Of a DNA stretch of 64,000 nucleotides, positions 53,243-61,681 are shown piece by piece. The DNA is from Brevibacterium sp. 239c (GTDB lineage Bacteria > Actinomycetota > Actinomycetes > Actinomycetales > Brevibacteriaceae). The stretch lies in the NCBI RefSeq assembly GCF_900169365.1, contig NZ_FXZH01000005.1, positions 62,001-126,000 on the forward strand. The letters run 5' to 3'. The notes below the pieces were generated by a model, which searched no databases, was not told where the DNA came from, and saw only the letters and a list, made by a program, of their open reading frames with translations. A program made the translations under genes and the position numbers. The stretch's first letter is position 1, and each line of letters starts with the position of its first letter.

Positions 53243-53788
53243 TCACTCGGGTGTATAGCTGCTCGGGTGCATGGCGATGAACAGTCCCCACTGTGTGGCG
53301 TCCGGCTTTTTGCGGCGGGAGCGGAACTCCTCGAAGAGGGCATCGATGCGGGCGCGGAACTCCTCAACCTCATCCTCGGTGAGCATCGCCGCCATCCGTC
53401 CCATCGTGCGCTCCGCGTAGGGAGCCGCCGTGAATTCGGCGGTGAAGGCATCGAGCATCTCATTTGTCATGTCACCGGTGTTGAGGAACCAACTCTTGCC
53501 CGTTGCAAGGTACGGGATCTCCCGGGCACCTCGGCGACCTCGTCTCGGCTCCTGCGCCTCAAGGAAACCCGTGTCGGCGAGCATCCGCACATGGTGCAGC
53601 GATGTCGCTGGGTTGAGGTCGGTCGCCTCGGCGATCTCACGATTACTCAGTGCCTCGTCGAGGCACAGCCGCAGGATGCGTATGCGAAGACTCGAGGCCA
53701 GAGCCTTCGCCTCGGAATCGGTGGCATCACGGCGTTCGACGGCTCGCGCGACGGTCCGCGCTGTGTTCTCGGCGCGCTCAGCATTCAT
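53243..53788 (-). CDS. ArsR-type winged-helix regulator
   Basis: 181 aa. The wHTH (KALASSLRIRILRLCLDEALSNREIAEATDLNPATSLHHVRMLADTGFLEAQEPRRGRRG) is of the ArsR/HTH_20 class without a recognisable metal site. A C-terminal helical region (residues 100-180) may mediate dimerisation. It diverges from an MFS exporter with two palindromes between them, so it is the likely repressor of that transporter and of itself. TAGCGT lies 6 nt before the ATG, with TTGACT as -35. Confidence 0.88.
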   Translation of the reverse strand: MNAERAENTARTVARAVERRDATDSEAKALASSLRIRILRLCLDEALSNREIAEATDLNPATSLHHVRMLADTGFLEAQEPRRGRRGAREIPYLATGKSWFLNTGDMTNEMLDAFTAEFTAAPYAERTMGRMAAMLTEDEVEEFRARIDALFEEFRSRRKKPDATQWGLFIAMHPSSYTPE

Positions 53789-53794
53789 ACCTCA

Positions 53795-53822
53795 ACGCTA
53801 ACGAGTGATCGGGAGAAGTCAA
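53795..53822 (-). promoter_or_regulatory. Promoter of the ArsR-type gene
   Basis: -35 TTGACT (53817-53822), 16-bp spacer, -10 TAGCGT (53795-53800), 6 nt to ATG 53788. Confidence 0.5.
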
Positions 53823-53835
53823 TTGGTCACACCAC

Positions 53836-53859
53836 AGTGATTGACTTAACTCAATCACT
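53836..53859. promoter_or_regulatory. ArsR operator candidate 1
   Basis: AGTGATTGA-CTTAAC-TCAATCACT is a perfect 9-6-9 palindrome. It overlaps a TTGACT hexamer on the plus strand that may be the exporter's -35. Confidence 0.6.
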
Positions 53860-53873
53860 CCTGTCAGACTGCA

Positions 53874-53889
53874 ATTGAGAGATCTCAAT
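53874..53889. promoter_or_regulatory. ArsR operator candidate 2
   Basis: ATTGAGA-GA-TCTCAAT (7-2-7) shares the TCAAT core with site 1 and lies 58 bp before the exporter start. Confidence 0.5.
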
Positions 53890-53946
53890 CACTCCCGATC
53901 TAATCTCCGTCGTCAGTTCACCGATACCCCGACTCAAGGACGAGCC

Positions 53947-55257
53947 ATGGTTACAGCCGACCCCGCACCGCCAGGACGCTCACCCTTGTGGAACCACCGC
54001 GACTTCATGAAACTGTGGGCGGGCGACACGGTCTCAGTGTTCGGTTCGCAGCTCGTCTTCTTCGCACTCCCCCTTATCGCCGTCAGTCTCTTAGACGCCG
54101 ATGCCTTCCAGATGGGGCTTCTGGCGACACTGGAATCGGCTGCCTTCCTCCTCATCAGTTTGCCGGCGGGCGCTTGGATCGATCGACTGCCGAAGAAGAT
54201 CGTCATCGTCTCCGGCGACATCGTGCGTGCTGGCATCCTGTTGACGATCCCGCTGGCCTGGGCGCTCGACGCACTGAGCATGCCCCAGCTCTACATTGTG
54301 GCCGCAGGAGTCGGGATCGTCACCGTCTTCTTCGATATCGCTAATCAGTCGTATCTGCCCGAACTCGTCGACGGCGGATCCATCGGGGACGGCAATGGCA
54401 AGCTCCAGGCCAGTCAGCAGACGGCAGGAGTCGTCGGGCCGACTTTGGCCTCAGGCCTCGTCACAGCCATCGGAGCCCCACTGACAGTGGGCCTGACCAG
54501 TGTCTGTATGGGCCTGTCGAGTCTTTTCGTCAGCAGAATCCGCCACCGCGAAACACCGCCGGAACCAGAGACCCGCAACGGCTTCATCTCCGAGATCCGT
54601 GAGGGATTGGGCTTCGTCCTCGGCCACAACCTGCTGCTGCGGATCACCGCGTGCACCGGCCTCACGAACTTCGCAGCATCAGGCATCTTCGCTCTCCTGG
54701 TGCTGTTCGTGTTGACGACTTTGGGACTGAGCCAGGTTCAGCTGGGCATCATCATGTCGGCCAGCGCGATCGGGGGAATCCTCGGTGCTCTCAGTGCCGC
54801 CAGGGTGCAGACACGACTCGGTGAAGGAACGAGCATCTCGGTGTCCGCAATGCTCGGTGGGTTGAGCTTCTTCGGGATGCCCCTGGCCACGGTTCTGCCG
54901 ACCTTCCCGACGATGCTCGTGGCCAGTCTTGTCACCGGCTGGGCGGTCGTCGTCTACAACATCGCCCAGGTCAGCTTCCGCCAGCGCTTGTGCCCGAAGC
55001 CGCTGCTGGGACGCATGAACGCCTCAATTCGTTTCCTCGTCTGGGGGCCGATGCCGCTGGGTTCACTACTCGCCGGTTTCCTCGGCGACAGCCTTGGCGT
55101 GTCCACGACGATGTGGATCCTCGCAGCGTGTTCGCTTGCCGCGTCGATCCCTGTGATCGCATCCCCGCTCCTGCAGATGCGGACTCTGCCGCGCGAGCTG
55201 GACCTGCTTGGTGCCGACAGTGACGCCACCAGTGATGCTGAAGAGGAATCTGCTTAA
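53947..55257 (+). CDS. MFS exporter (EntS/MFS_3-like)
   Basis: 436 aa, 12 predicted membrane spans. The first loop motif (AGAWIDRLPKKIVIVSGDIVRAG) and NQSYLPELVDGGSIGDGNGKLQASQQTAGVVGPTLASGLV are typical of the EntS/macrolide-efflux MFS branch. Expected to export small amphipathic compounds by proton antiport; substrate unknown. AAGGA precedes ATG 53947. The frame upstream to 53875 covers the operator region, so it is not coding. Divergent from the ArsR-type regulator. Confidence 0.9.
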   Translation: MVTADPAPPGRSPLWNHRDFMKLWAGDTVSVFGSQLVFFALPLIAVSLLDADAFQMGLLATLESAAFLLISLPAGAWIDRLPKKIVIVSGDIVRAGILLTIPLAWALDALSMPQLYIVAAGVGIVTVFFDIANQSYLPELVDGGSIGDGNGKLQASQQTAGVVGPTLASGLVTAIGAPLTVGLTSVCMGLSSLFVSRIRHRETPPEPETRNGFISEIREGLGFVLGHNLLLRITACTGLTNFAASGIFALLVLFVLTTLGLSQVQLGIIMSASAIGGILGALSAARVQTRLGEGTSISVSAMLGGLSFFGMPLATVLPTFPTMLVASLVTGWAVVVYNIAQVSFRQRLCPKPLLGRMNASIRFLVWGPMPLGSLLAGFLGDSLGVSTTMWILAACSLAASIPVIASPLLQMRTLPRELDLLGADSDATSDAEEESA

Positions 55258-55260
55258 GAC

Positions 55261-55563
55261 TCACACCAGCTTGAATGGTTCGTGATTCCAGAATCCATTG
55301 CGAAATGCGATGACACCTGAACTGAGCTCGGGGGTGCTGTGTGCAGGCAGTTCCGTCACAGAGACGCCCAGCAACTTTCCCCTCCCGAAGTAACGGACAC
55401 CGACTCCGATCCGGACCGGCGCATCCTGCTCGATCTCTATTTCAGTGGGTTCGGACCAGGTCAACGGGTGCTCTGCATGACCAACCACCGCCACTGGTTT
55501 TGACAACAGTTTCAGGAACCAGCTGCTGACCCAATGAGCCTTGATCGCAATTCTGTATTTCAT
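55261..55563 (-). CDS. Hypothetical small basic protein
   Basis: 100 aa. MKYRIAIKAHWVSSWFLKLLSKPVAVVGHAEHPLTWSEPTEIEIEQDAPVRIGVGVRYFGRGKLLGVS suggests a beta-rich globular domain without signal peptide or membrane span. AGGAAAG precedes ATG 55563. It sits 66 bp upstream of the response-regulator stop and is convergent with the exporter. I do not recognise the family. Confidence 0.6.
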   Translation of the reverse strand: MKYRIAIKAHWVSSWFLKLLSKPVAVVGHAEHPLTWSEPTEIEIEQDAPVRIGVGVRYFGRGKLLGVSVTELPAHSTPELSSGVIAFRNGFWNHEPFKLV

Positions 55564-55629
55564 ACTCAAGCTTTCCTGGGCGGAAGGTTCTGGAGTGCGG
55601 TCGGGCACGTGCCCAGGACAGATGGCCCC

Positions 55630-56286
55630 TCAGCCCACCCCATAGAGGTGTTCGGGGCGGCCGGTGCTTCCGTATTGGAGTGAGACGGTGACGGCGCGGG
55701 ACTCGGCCAGCTTGGCCAGGTGGCGCTGCGCTGTCGCGCGGGAGGTGCCGACGATATCGGAGACCTCCATTGCCGTCAGTGGCTGATCGGCGCTCTCGAG
55801 TGCTTCGAGGATCCGACCAGTCGTCGACGAGCCCGAGCCCTTGGCCGGTGCGCTCCCCGGTGAGGAGACGTCATGCAGGCCCCGCAATTGACGCTCGAGC
55901 TCGGGCTGGCTCACCTTCTCCCGTTCCCAGTAACGGCGGAAGCGGGCATAACGTCTGAGGAAGTCCTGCAGCTCCTCAGCGGCGAAGGGTTTGAGAATAT
56001 AGGTCATGGCTCCCGCCCGCAGAGCCGAACGCACCACCTCGGAATCGGACACGGCCGAGAGCACGATGGCATCAACATTCGTCTCACGGATGAGCTCGAC
56101 TCCGTTGCCTTCGGGCAGAACGTAATCGGCTAACACAAGGTCTACGTCCTCTTCGGCGATGATCGTGCGAGCGGTGCGCAGATCTCTGACCGGTTCCAGA
56201 GCGTTGAATCCCGCGACCTCGTTGACGTACCGGCAGTGGATCTGCCCCACATAGAAGTCGTCGTCGAGAACCAGAACGTTGATCAT
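55630..56286 (-). CDS. Response regulator of CitB/DcuR type
   Basis: 218 aa. The receiver domain has LDDD near the start, the phosphoacceptor Asp in DLVLADYVLPEGNG, and Lys in YILKPF. A linker precedes a C-terminal HTH (ALESADQPLTAMEVSDIVGTSRATAQRHLAKLAESRAVTVSLQYGSTGRPEHLY) of the CitB/DpiA kind. The kinase stop overlaps the start. Two ATGs are adjacent; the second (56286) is 5 nt from GAGGAG and is preferred. It probably activates the citMHS-type transporter gene beyond the kinase. Confidence 0.92.
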   Translation of the reverse strand: MINVLVLDDDFYVGQIHCRYVNEVAGFNALEPVRDLRTARTIIAEEDVDLVLADYVLPEGNGVELIRETNVDAIVLSAVSDSEVVRSALRAGAMTYILKPFAAEELQDFLRRYARFRRYWEREKVSQPELERQLRGLHDVSSPGSAPAKGSGSSTTGRILEALESADQPLTAMEVSDIVGTSRATAQRHLAKLAESRAVTVSLQYGSTGRPEHLYGVG

Positions 56287-58085
56287 CATCTCTCCTCGTC
56301 ATCCGTGTCATCGCTGAGTACATCGGACAGGTGCATGCCGAAACCGGCACCGCCCAGATCGGGATCGTGGCCTGCCAGCAGCCACACCCGGCCGCCGTGT
56401 CGGCGTGCGGTCCTTCGGCACAGCGCCAAACCGATGCCATGCCCATGGTCTGAATCCAGACCGTCGGCACTGCTGGTCCCCTCGTCGAAGATGGACTCCG
56501 CATCCTTCTCATCCACTCCCCCACCGGAGTCAGTGACGACGGCATGCAGCTCCGGGCCCGACCCAAGCAGCGTCACTTCGACTCGGCCGAACACCTCGGC
56601 GACCCGATCAACACCCTCAGCACTCTCAACAGCTTTGCCACTTGCCTGCGTCACCACCGCCCGCACCGCATTGTCGATGAGATTGCCGAGGATGAGCGTG
56701 ACGTCTTCGGGTTCATTCACCCGGCCCAGCACCAGGGAATCTGGGGTGACGGCGAGGCTCACACCCACCTCGGCGGCGGTGGTTCCTTTTGCTTCCAGCA
56801 GGGCACGAAGATAGGGATCGGTGATCACCTCAATGCCTTCGACGGGCGTGGTGATCGGCCCGGTGCGCAAGATCGTGGCGAGGTAGTTCCGTGCCTCGTC
56901 GGTGGCACCCGTGTCGACGAGGCCGAGGACGGTATGGAGACGGTTCGCGAATTCGTGGCGTTGCGTGCGCAGGGCCCGCGCCATGGAGGTCACCGATTCG
57001 AGCTGACGTGCCATGGTCAGCACCTGGGTCTCATCGCGCAAAGTGACGACCCCACCGACCGAGACTCCATCACGACTCACGCGGACAGCGGTGGCCAACA
57101 GGATCCGGTCGCCGACGGTGACTCGCCGCCGCAGGGCACCGTGATCGGGGGCCTCGACCATCATGTTCCGGATCACCTCGGGCACTTCTGCCCGTGGACC
57201 GGTCGTGGACCCGCCCGAGGCCGACACCGTGACGTCAGTGCCGGCGCCCCTGTTGGTGCCGGCGAACCGGTCGTGGTCGTCGTCATCGTCGTCACGGTCG
57301 ACATGGGAGATTCCGAGCAGCTGTTCGGCCGTGGAGTTGGTCAGGGTCGGGACTCCCGAAGAACTGAAGGCGAGAACCCCGTCGTCAAGACCGCGCAGGA
57401 CCGCACCCTGATCGCGTGCCATCTCCGCAAGCTCCTCGGGACCTACGCCCAGAGTCTCACGCCTCAGCCTGCGCCCCAGAGCCAGTGAAGCGATGACACC
57501 GATGGCCAGGGCCAGGACCGCGACGGAGCCGAGGACTAGGAATTCGCGCCGCAGATCGGCATCAAGCACCGAGGCGTGAATGCCCACGGAGACCTCTCCG
57601 ACGACGGTCTCATCATCGGTTGAAGAAAAGATCGGGACCTTCGCACGCACGGTCTCGCCGAGAGTGCCTCGCTCATGCGTCACGGATTCCCTGCCGGCCA
57701 ATGCATCATCCGGGGAAGTGGACACACGTTTGCCGATATTGTCCTGGTCCGGGTGGGAGAGTCGGATGCCCCGGTCATCGGTGATGACTGCGAAGACGAT
57801 ACCTGAGGAGTCGCGCAGGTCATCGGTGATCTCGAGCAGCGGAGTCGTGATCGCATCATCGGCCTCCCCCGCAGGCTGCGCCGAGGCGTCGGTCGAGGCC
57901 TTCCTCACATCAGGATCGATGGCCAGAGTCCGTGCGGTCGCCAGTGCTTTGGTCTCGGTGACTTCGGTGACCGAGCGTGCACCCATCCAGGCGAAGACTC
58001 CGGTCACCAACGCCAGCGTCACCACAATGACCGCGAGCTGACTGAACAGAACACGGCGAGAGAACGATCGGCTGGGACGTGGCAC
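56286..58085 (-). CDS. Sensor histidine kinase of CitA/DcuS type
   Basis: 599 aa. TM1 (VLFSQLAVIVVTLALVTGVFAWMG), an extracytoplasmic PDC-type sensor (IVFAVITDDRGIRLSHPDQDNIGKRV) like CitA/DcuS, and TM2 near residue 190 come first. A PAS region (with an Asp-rich insert), the SpoOB-type dimerisation helix with His in RTQRHEFANRLHTVLG, and an HATPase (LGNLIDNAVRAVV ... DSGGGVDEKDAESIFDEGTS) follow. It likely senses an external di- or tricarboxylate. The GTG start at 58085 follows a TACTGT by 6 nt; the frame farther upstream overlaps the transporter gene antisense. Confidence 0.92.
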   Translation of the reverse strand: MPRPSRSFSRRVLFSQLAVIVVTLALVTGVFAWMGARSVTEVTETKALATARTLAIDPDVRKASTDASAQPAGEADDAITTPLLEITDDLRDSSGIVFAVITDDRGIRLSHPDQDNIGKRVSTSPDDALAGRESVTHERGTLGETVRAKVPIFSSTDDETVVGEVSVGIHASVLDADLRREFLVLGSVAVLALAIGVIASLALGRRLRRETLGVGPEELAEMARDQGAVLRGLDDGVLAFSSSGVPTLTNSTAEQLLGISHVDRDDDDDDHDRFAGTNRGAGTDVTVSASGGSTTGPRAEVPEVIRNMMVEAPDHGALRRRVTVGDRILLATAVRVSRDGVSVGGVVTLRDETQVLTMARQLESVTSMARALRTQRHEFANRLHTVLGLVDTGATDEARNYLATILRTGPITTPVEGIEVITDPYLRALLEAKGTTAAEVGVSLAVTPDSLVLGRVNEPEDVTLILGNLIDNAVRAVVTQASGKAVESAEGVDRVAEVFGRVEVTLLGSGPELHAVVTDSGGGVDEKDAESIFDEGTSSADGLDSDHGHGIGLALCRRTARRHGGRVWLLAGHDPDLGGAGFGMHLSDVLSDDTDDEER

Positions 58086-58091
58086 CAACCC

Positions 58092-58097
58092 ACAGTA
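58092..58097 (-). promoter_or_regulatory. -10 of the sensor kinase gene (leaderless)
   Basis: TACTGT on the minus strand ends 6 nt before the GTG at 58085, with no Shine-Dalgarno. This supports the GTG start. Confidence 0.45.
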
Positions 58098-58227
58098 ACC
58101 AGGCGTGAGCGAAATGCGCAAAAGGCGCCAAACAGGCAGAACGTGTTCAGTGCACACAAGCGCGCGCCCGGGCAGTGCGCGGCCTAGGGTGTATCGGGCA
58201 TCACATCCGTCTTCACAGGAGAAGCTC

Positions 58228-59724
58228 GTGCTCGTAATCCTCGGTTTCGCAATGATCATCGTCTTCATGACGCTGATCATGACGAAGCGACTCTCACCGA
58301 TCCTGGCCCTGATCATCGTCCCGACCATCTTCGGACTCTTCACCGGCGCAGGCTTGGGAATCGGCGAAATGGTCATGGACGCCATCGCAGACATGTCCTC
58401 GACCGCAGCGCTGCTGCTCTTCGCCATCATCTACTTCGGCATCATGATCGACGTGGGGCTCTTCGACAAACTCGTCGGATTCATCCTCAGAGTCGCCGGC
58501 CATGATCCCGTCAGAGTCGTCATGGGCACGGCACTGCTGACCGGAGCGGTCTCCCTCGACGGTGACGGGTCGACGACGTTCATCGTCGTCACCGCCGCGA
58601 TGCTGCCGATCTACCAGCGCCTGGAGATGTCACCCGTGGTGCTGACCTGTGTCGCGGGTCTGATCAACGGCACGCTCAACATCGTCCCTTGGGGAGGTCC
58701 GACGGCACGCGCCTCCTCTGCCCTGCAGATCGATGCCAACGAAATCTTCGCTCCCATGGTGCCGGCCCTCGCTGCGGGTCTGCTGGTGTGCTTCGTCTTC
58801 GCCTACTTCCTCGGCGTCTCTGAACGCCGCCGGCTGGCCAAGAACGGTGTGGCCTGGGTCGATGAGTCCCGTGCGGGTTCGAAGCGCTCCGACCTCGTCG
58901 GTGCCGTCGCCCGCTCGAACTCAGAGTCAGGCACGAACTCGGGTGCAGGTTCGGCTTCGGGCCCGGGTTCAGTCTCCGCCACCGGGTCCATGTCGGGTTC
59001 CGATCACGGTGGAACAGCCTCGGCGGGCACAGCGGTCGCAGATGACGATGCCGGTTCCGGTTCGGCCCTGACCGATACCGCGCTCGACCCCAATCGGGCG
59101 ACGCTGCGTCCCAAACTCTTCTGGTTCAACCTGATCCTGACCGTGGCCGTGATGGTCATGCTCATCGCCGACCTGCTGCCCCTGCCTTACCTGTTCATGA
59201 TCGCCATGGTCATCGCGCTCATGGTCAACTTCCCCAACCTCAAGGCACAGCAGGAAGAGCTGGCCTCACACGCCTCGGCGATCATCGCCGTGGTCGCCAT
59301 GGTCATGGCCGCGGGCGTGCTCACCGGCATCATGAGCGGCACCGGCATGGTGGATGCCATGGCCGCGTGGCTCGTCGACGTCATCCCGTCCTCCATGGGC
59401 CCCTACATGGCCGTCATCACCGGGCTGCTCTCGATCCCGATGACGTTCTTCATGAGCAATGACGCCTTCTACTTCGGCATCCTTCCCGTGCTGGCCGAGA
59501 CCGCCGGTCACTTCGGGATCTCGGCTGCCGATATGGCCAGAGCCTCGATCACAGGACAGCCGGTGCACATGCAGTCACCGCTGGTGCCCGCGATCCTGCT
59601 CCTCGTCTCACTCTCGGGAGTCGAACTCGGAGACCACCATAAGAAGGTCCTGTGGCGAGCCCTCATCGTCGCCCTCGTGATGCTGACCGTCGGCGTCCTC
59701 ATCGGCGTCATTGCAATCGGATAG
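58228..59724 (+). CDS. CitMHS-family carboxylate transporter
   Basis: 498 aa, about 12 membrane spans in two blocks. The IT-superfamily signature includes LDGDGSTTFIVVTAAMLPIYQRLEMSPVVLTCVAGLINGTLNIVPWGGPTAR and the C-terminal SNDAFYFGILPVLAETAGHFGIS. The family imports metal-citrate complexes. Between the blocks is an approximately 80-residue Ser/Gly-rich, low-complexity cytoplasmic linker. GTG 58228 has AGGAG 6 nt upstream. Divergent from the CitA-type two-component system, whose probable target it is. A universal stress protein follows 13 bp downstream. Confidence 0.92.
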   Translation: MLVILGFAMIIVFMTLIMTKRLSPILALIIVPTIFGLFTGAGLGIGEMVMDAIADMSSTAALLLFAIIYFGIMIDVGLFDKLVGFILRVAGHDPVRVVMGTALLTGAVSLDGDGSTTFIVVTAAMLPIYQRLEMSPVVLTCVAGLINGTLNIVPWGGPTARASSALQIDANEIFAPMVPALAAGLLVCFVFAYFLGVSERRRLAKNGVAWVDESRAGSKRSDLVGAVARSNSESGTNSGAGSASGPGSVSATGSMSGSDHGGTASAGTAVADDDAGSGSALTDTALDPNRATLRPKLFWFNLILTVAVMVMLIADLLPLPYLFMIAMVIALMVNFPNLKAQQEELASHASAIIAVVAMVMAAGVLTGIMSGTGMVDAMAAWLVDVIPSSMGPYMAVITGLLSIPMTFFMSNDAFYFGILPVLAETAGHFGISAADMARASITGQPVHMQSPLVPAILLLVSLSGVELGDHHKKVLWRALIVALVMLTVGVLIGVIAIG

Positions 59725-59737
59725 GAACAGAACCGAC

Positions 59738-60199
59738 ATGACTGACTTCTACTCAGCACCTCAGCACAGATTCCCGACACCCTCGCTGCGGGTGGCGGCC
59801 TCGGCCGGCATCGACGATGCCCGGGCCACGGTCATCCTGGCCTACCGGTCCGATTCCTCGGCGACGGTTCTCGACGAGGCGATCGCCGGTGCCCGTCGAG
59901 AAGGGGCAGCCCTGCGCGTCGTCCACTTCGGCACCGACACCACGACTGCACCGGCGGCCGGTTCCCTGTCGCAGACGAAGGAGCTGGCCGATTCGCTCGC
60001 CGAGGCAGGCCTCGAGTTCGAAATCCAACGCGCCGATTCCGATGTGGCCTCCCAGATCATCGACCTCGCCGAGGCGTGGCAGGCGAAGCTGATCGTGATG
60101 GCCTCTCGCCGCCGCTCCCCCTTGGTCAAACTGCTGCTGGGCTCCAGCACCCAGAGGGTCATCCTCGAGGCCGAATGCCCGGTGCTCATCGTCAAATAG
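59738..60199 (+). CDS. Universal stress protein family
   Basis: 153 aa. A short N-terminal extension, then the UspA fold: VILAYRSDSSATVLDEAIAGARREGAALRVVHFG and the C-terminal GSSTQRVILEAECPVLIV. The ATP-binding G-2x-G-9x-G(S/T) is only partly kept (LLLGSSTQ), so nucleotide binding is uncertain. AGGAA precedes the ATG. It follows the CitMHS transporter by 13 bp, so the two probably form an operon, and converges with glcF (9-bp gap). Confidence 0.85.
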   Translation: MTDFYSAPQHRFPTPSLRVAASAGIDDARATVILAYRSDSSATVLDEAIAGARREGAALRVVHFGTDTTTAPAAGSLSQTKELADSLAEAGLEFEIQRADSDVASQIIDLAEAWQAKLIVMASRRRSPLVKLLLGSSTQRVILEAECPVLIVK

Positions 60200-60208
60200 C
60201 GTGCTGCC

Positions 60209-61681
60209 TCAGCGTGCCAGCAGCTCTCCGGCTCCTGCCCCAGTGAGTGAGGCGTCGAGGAGTTCGATCGTGTGCGCGGTGGGCAGCGTTGCCTCACCCT
60301 GTCGGCGGAGGGCGTCGGTGACCTGCAGCAGGCAACCGGGGTTGCCTGTCACGACGAGTCCGGCCTTGGTGGCGGCGATGTTCGTGGCCTTCTTATCCCC
60401 CAGTTCACGAGCTGCCTCTGGGCGCACCAGGTTGTAGATACCGGCCGAACCACAGCAGGTGTCGGCGTCCTTGATCGCAGCCAGTTCGACTCCCGGGATC
60501 TGACCCAGTAGTTCGCGTGGAGGGTTGCGCACCCCCTGGGCATGGGAGAGGTGGCAGGCGTCGTGGTAGGCCACACGCAGACCACCATCGGCCACCGGAT
60601 GCCGCGGGGCGCTGGGGCCGAGCTCGACGAGGATCTCGGTCACGTCTCTGACCTTGTCCGCCAGTTCCTTCGCACGCTCGGCATAGGCGGGATCACCTGC
60701 GAGGATGTCGGCATACTCCTTCATCGTCGACCCGCAGCCGGCGGAGTTCACGACCAGATAGTCCACCTGCGCCGAGGTGAATGTGTCCACGATCTTGCGC
60801 GCGAAGTCCTCGCCCTCCTCGCTGCGCCCGGCATGGACCGACAGTGCACCGCAGCACCCCTGCGACTGAGGCACCACAACCTCACAGCCCTCCATATTGA
60901 GCACGCGCACGGTCGCGGCGTTGACCTGAGGGTAGAAGGTGCGCTGCACACAACCGAGCAGCATCCCCACCCGCGCCCTGACCGGCAGGCTCTCACCTGC
61001 GGCCGAACGTGGCGGGTTCGACGATGGAATACTGACCTTCTTCGTCACCGGCGGTGCGATGGCCTCCATCGTGGCCAAGGTCGGTGAGAGCTTCTCCAGG
61101 ATCTTGGACTTGCGCACAAGCGTGGACAGCCCCGTCCGCTGGTAGAGCTTGAGCGGTGCCAACATCGTCTTGAGACGATCGGGGTACGGGAAGAGTTGGA
61201 AGATCGCTGCCCGCAGCGCCACCTCGGCGCGGCTGCGATGCTCTTGACCGTTGCGTTCGACCTGTCCGCGGGTGGCCTCGATGAGCTTGTCGTATTGGAC
61301 GCCCGAGGGGCAGGCGCTGACGCAGGCCATACAGCCCAGGCAGGCGTCGAAGTGTTCGACCATGGACGCGCTCATCGGACCGTTCTTCAGGCCCTCCTGC
61401 ATGAGGTAGATGCGACCGCGCGGTGAGTCCTCCTCGTTTCCCCACAGCTGGTAGGTCGGACAGGCGGGGAGGCAGAAACCGCAGTGGACGCAGTCGGCGA
61501 TGAGACTCGAATCCGGTGGGTTGAAGACGTCGAAGGCCGAGTGGTCCATCGTCGGCGGGGCCATCTCCATCGTTGTCTGACCCGCGGTCGACATCGTGGC
61601 CTCCAGGGGTGTCGGACCGGTCGCTTCACTGGGCGCTCCGCCGCCCTGGCAGGCTCCTGCGCCACCGCAATCGCATGACAT
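60209..61681 (-). CDS. glcF: Glycolate oxidase iron-sulfur subunit GlcF
   Basis: 490 aa. Two ferredoxin motifs (CVHCGFCLPACP and CLGCMACVSACP) are followed by two CCG domains (VVPQSQGCCGALSVHAG, DACHLSHAQ ... ADTCCGSAGIYN). It carries electrons from GlcDE to the respiratory chain. The ATG at 61681 overlaps the glcE stop by one base (TGATG) with GGAGG 7 nt upstream. The first 30 residues (SCDCGGAGACQGGG) are Cys/Gly-rich and unusual for GlcF. Last gene of glcDEF. Confidence 0.93.
   Translation of the reverse strand: MSCDCGGAGACQGGGAPSEATGPTPLEATMSTAGQTTMEMAPPTMDHSAFDVFNPPDSSLIADCVHCGFCLPACPTYQLWGNEEDSPRGRIYLMQEGLKNGPMSASMVEHFDACLGCMACVSACPSGVQYDKLIEATRGQVERNGQEHRSRAEVALRAAIFQLFPYPDRLKTMLAPLKLYQRTGLSTLVRKSKILEKLSPTLATMEAIAPPVTKKVSIPSSNPPRSAAGESLPVRARVGMLLGCVQRTFYPQVNAATVRVLNMEGCEVVVPQSQGCCGALSVHAGRSEEGEDFARKIVDTFTSAQVDYLVVNSAGCGSTMKEYADILAGDPAYAERAKELADKVRDVTEILVELGPSAPRHPVADGGLRVAYHDACHLSHAQGVRNPPRELLGQIPGVELAAIKDADTCCGSAGIYNLVRPEAARELGDKKATNIAATKAGLVVTGNPGCLLQVTDALRRQGEATLPTAHTIELLDASLTGAGAGELLAR

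Noticed and set aside
58086..58430. N-terminal extension of the CitA-type kinase
   Set aside because: It overlaps the transporter gene on the other strand; the -10 and GTG at 58085 mark the start.
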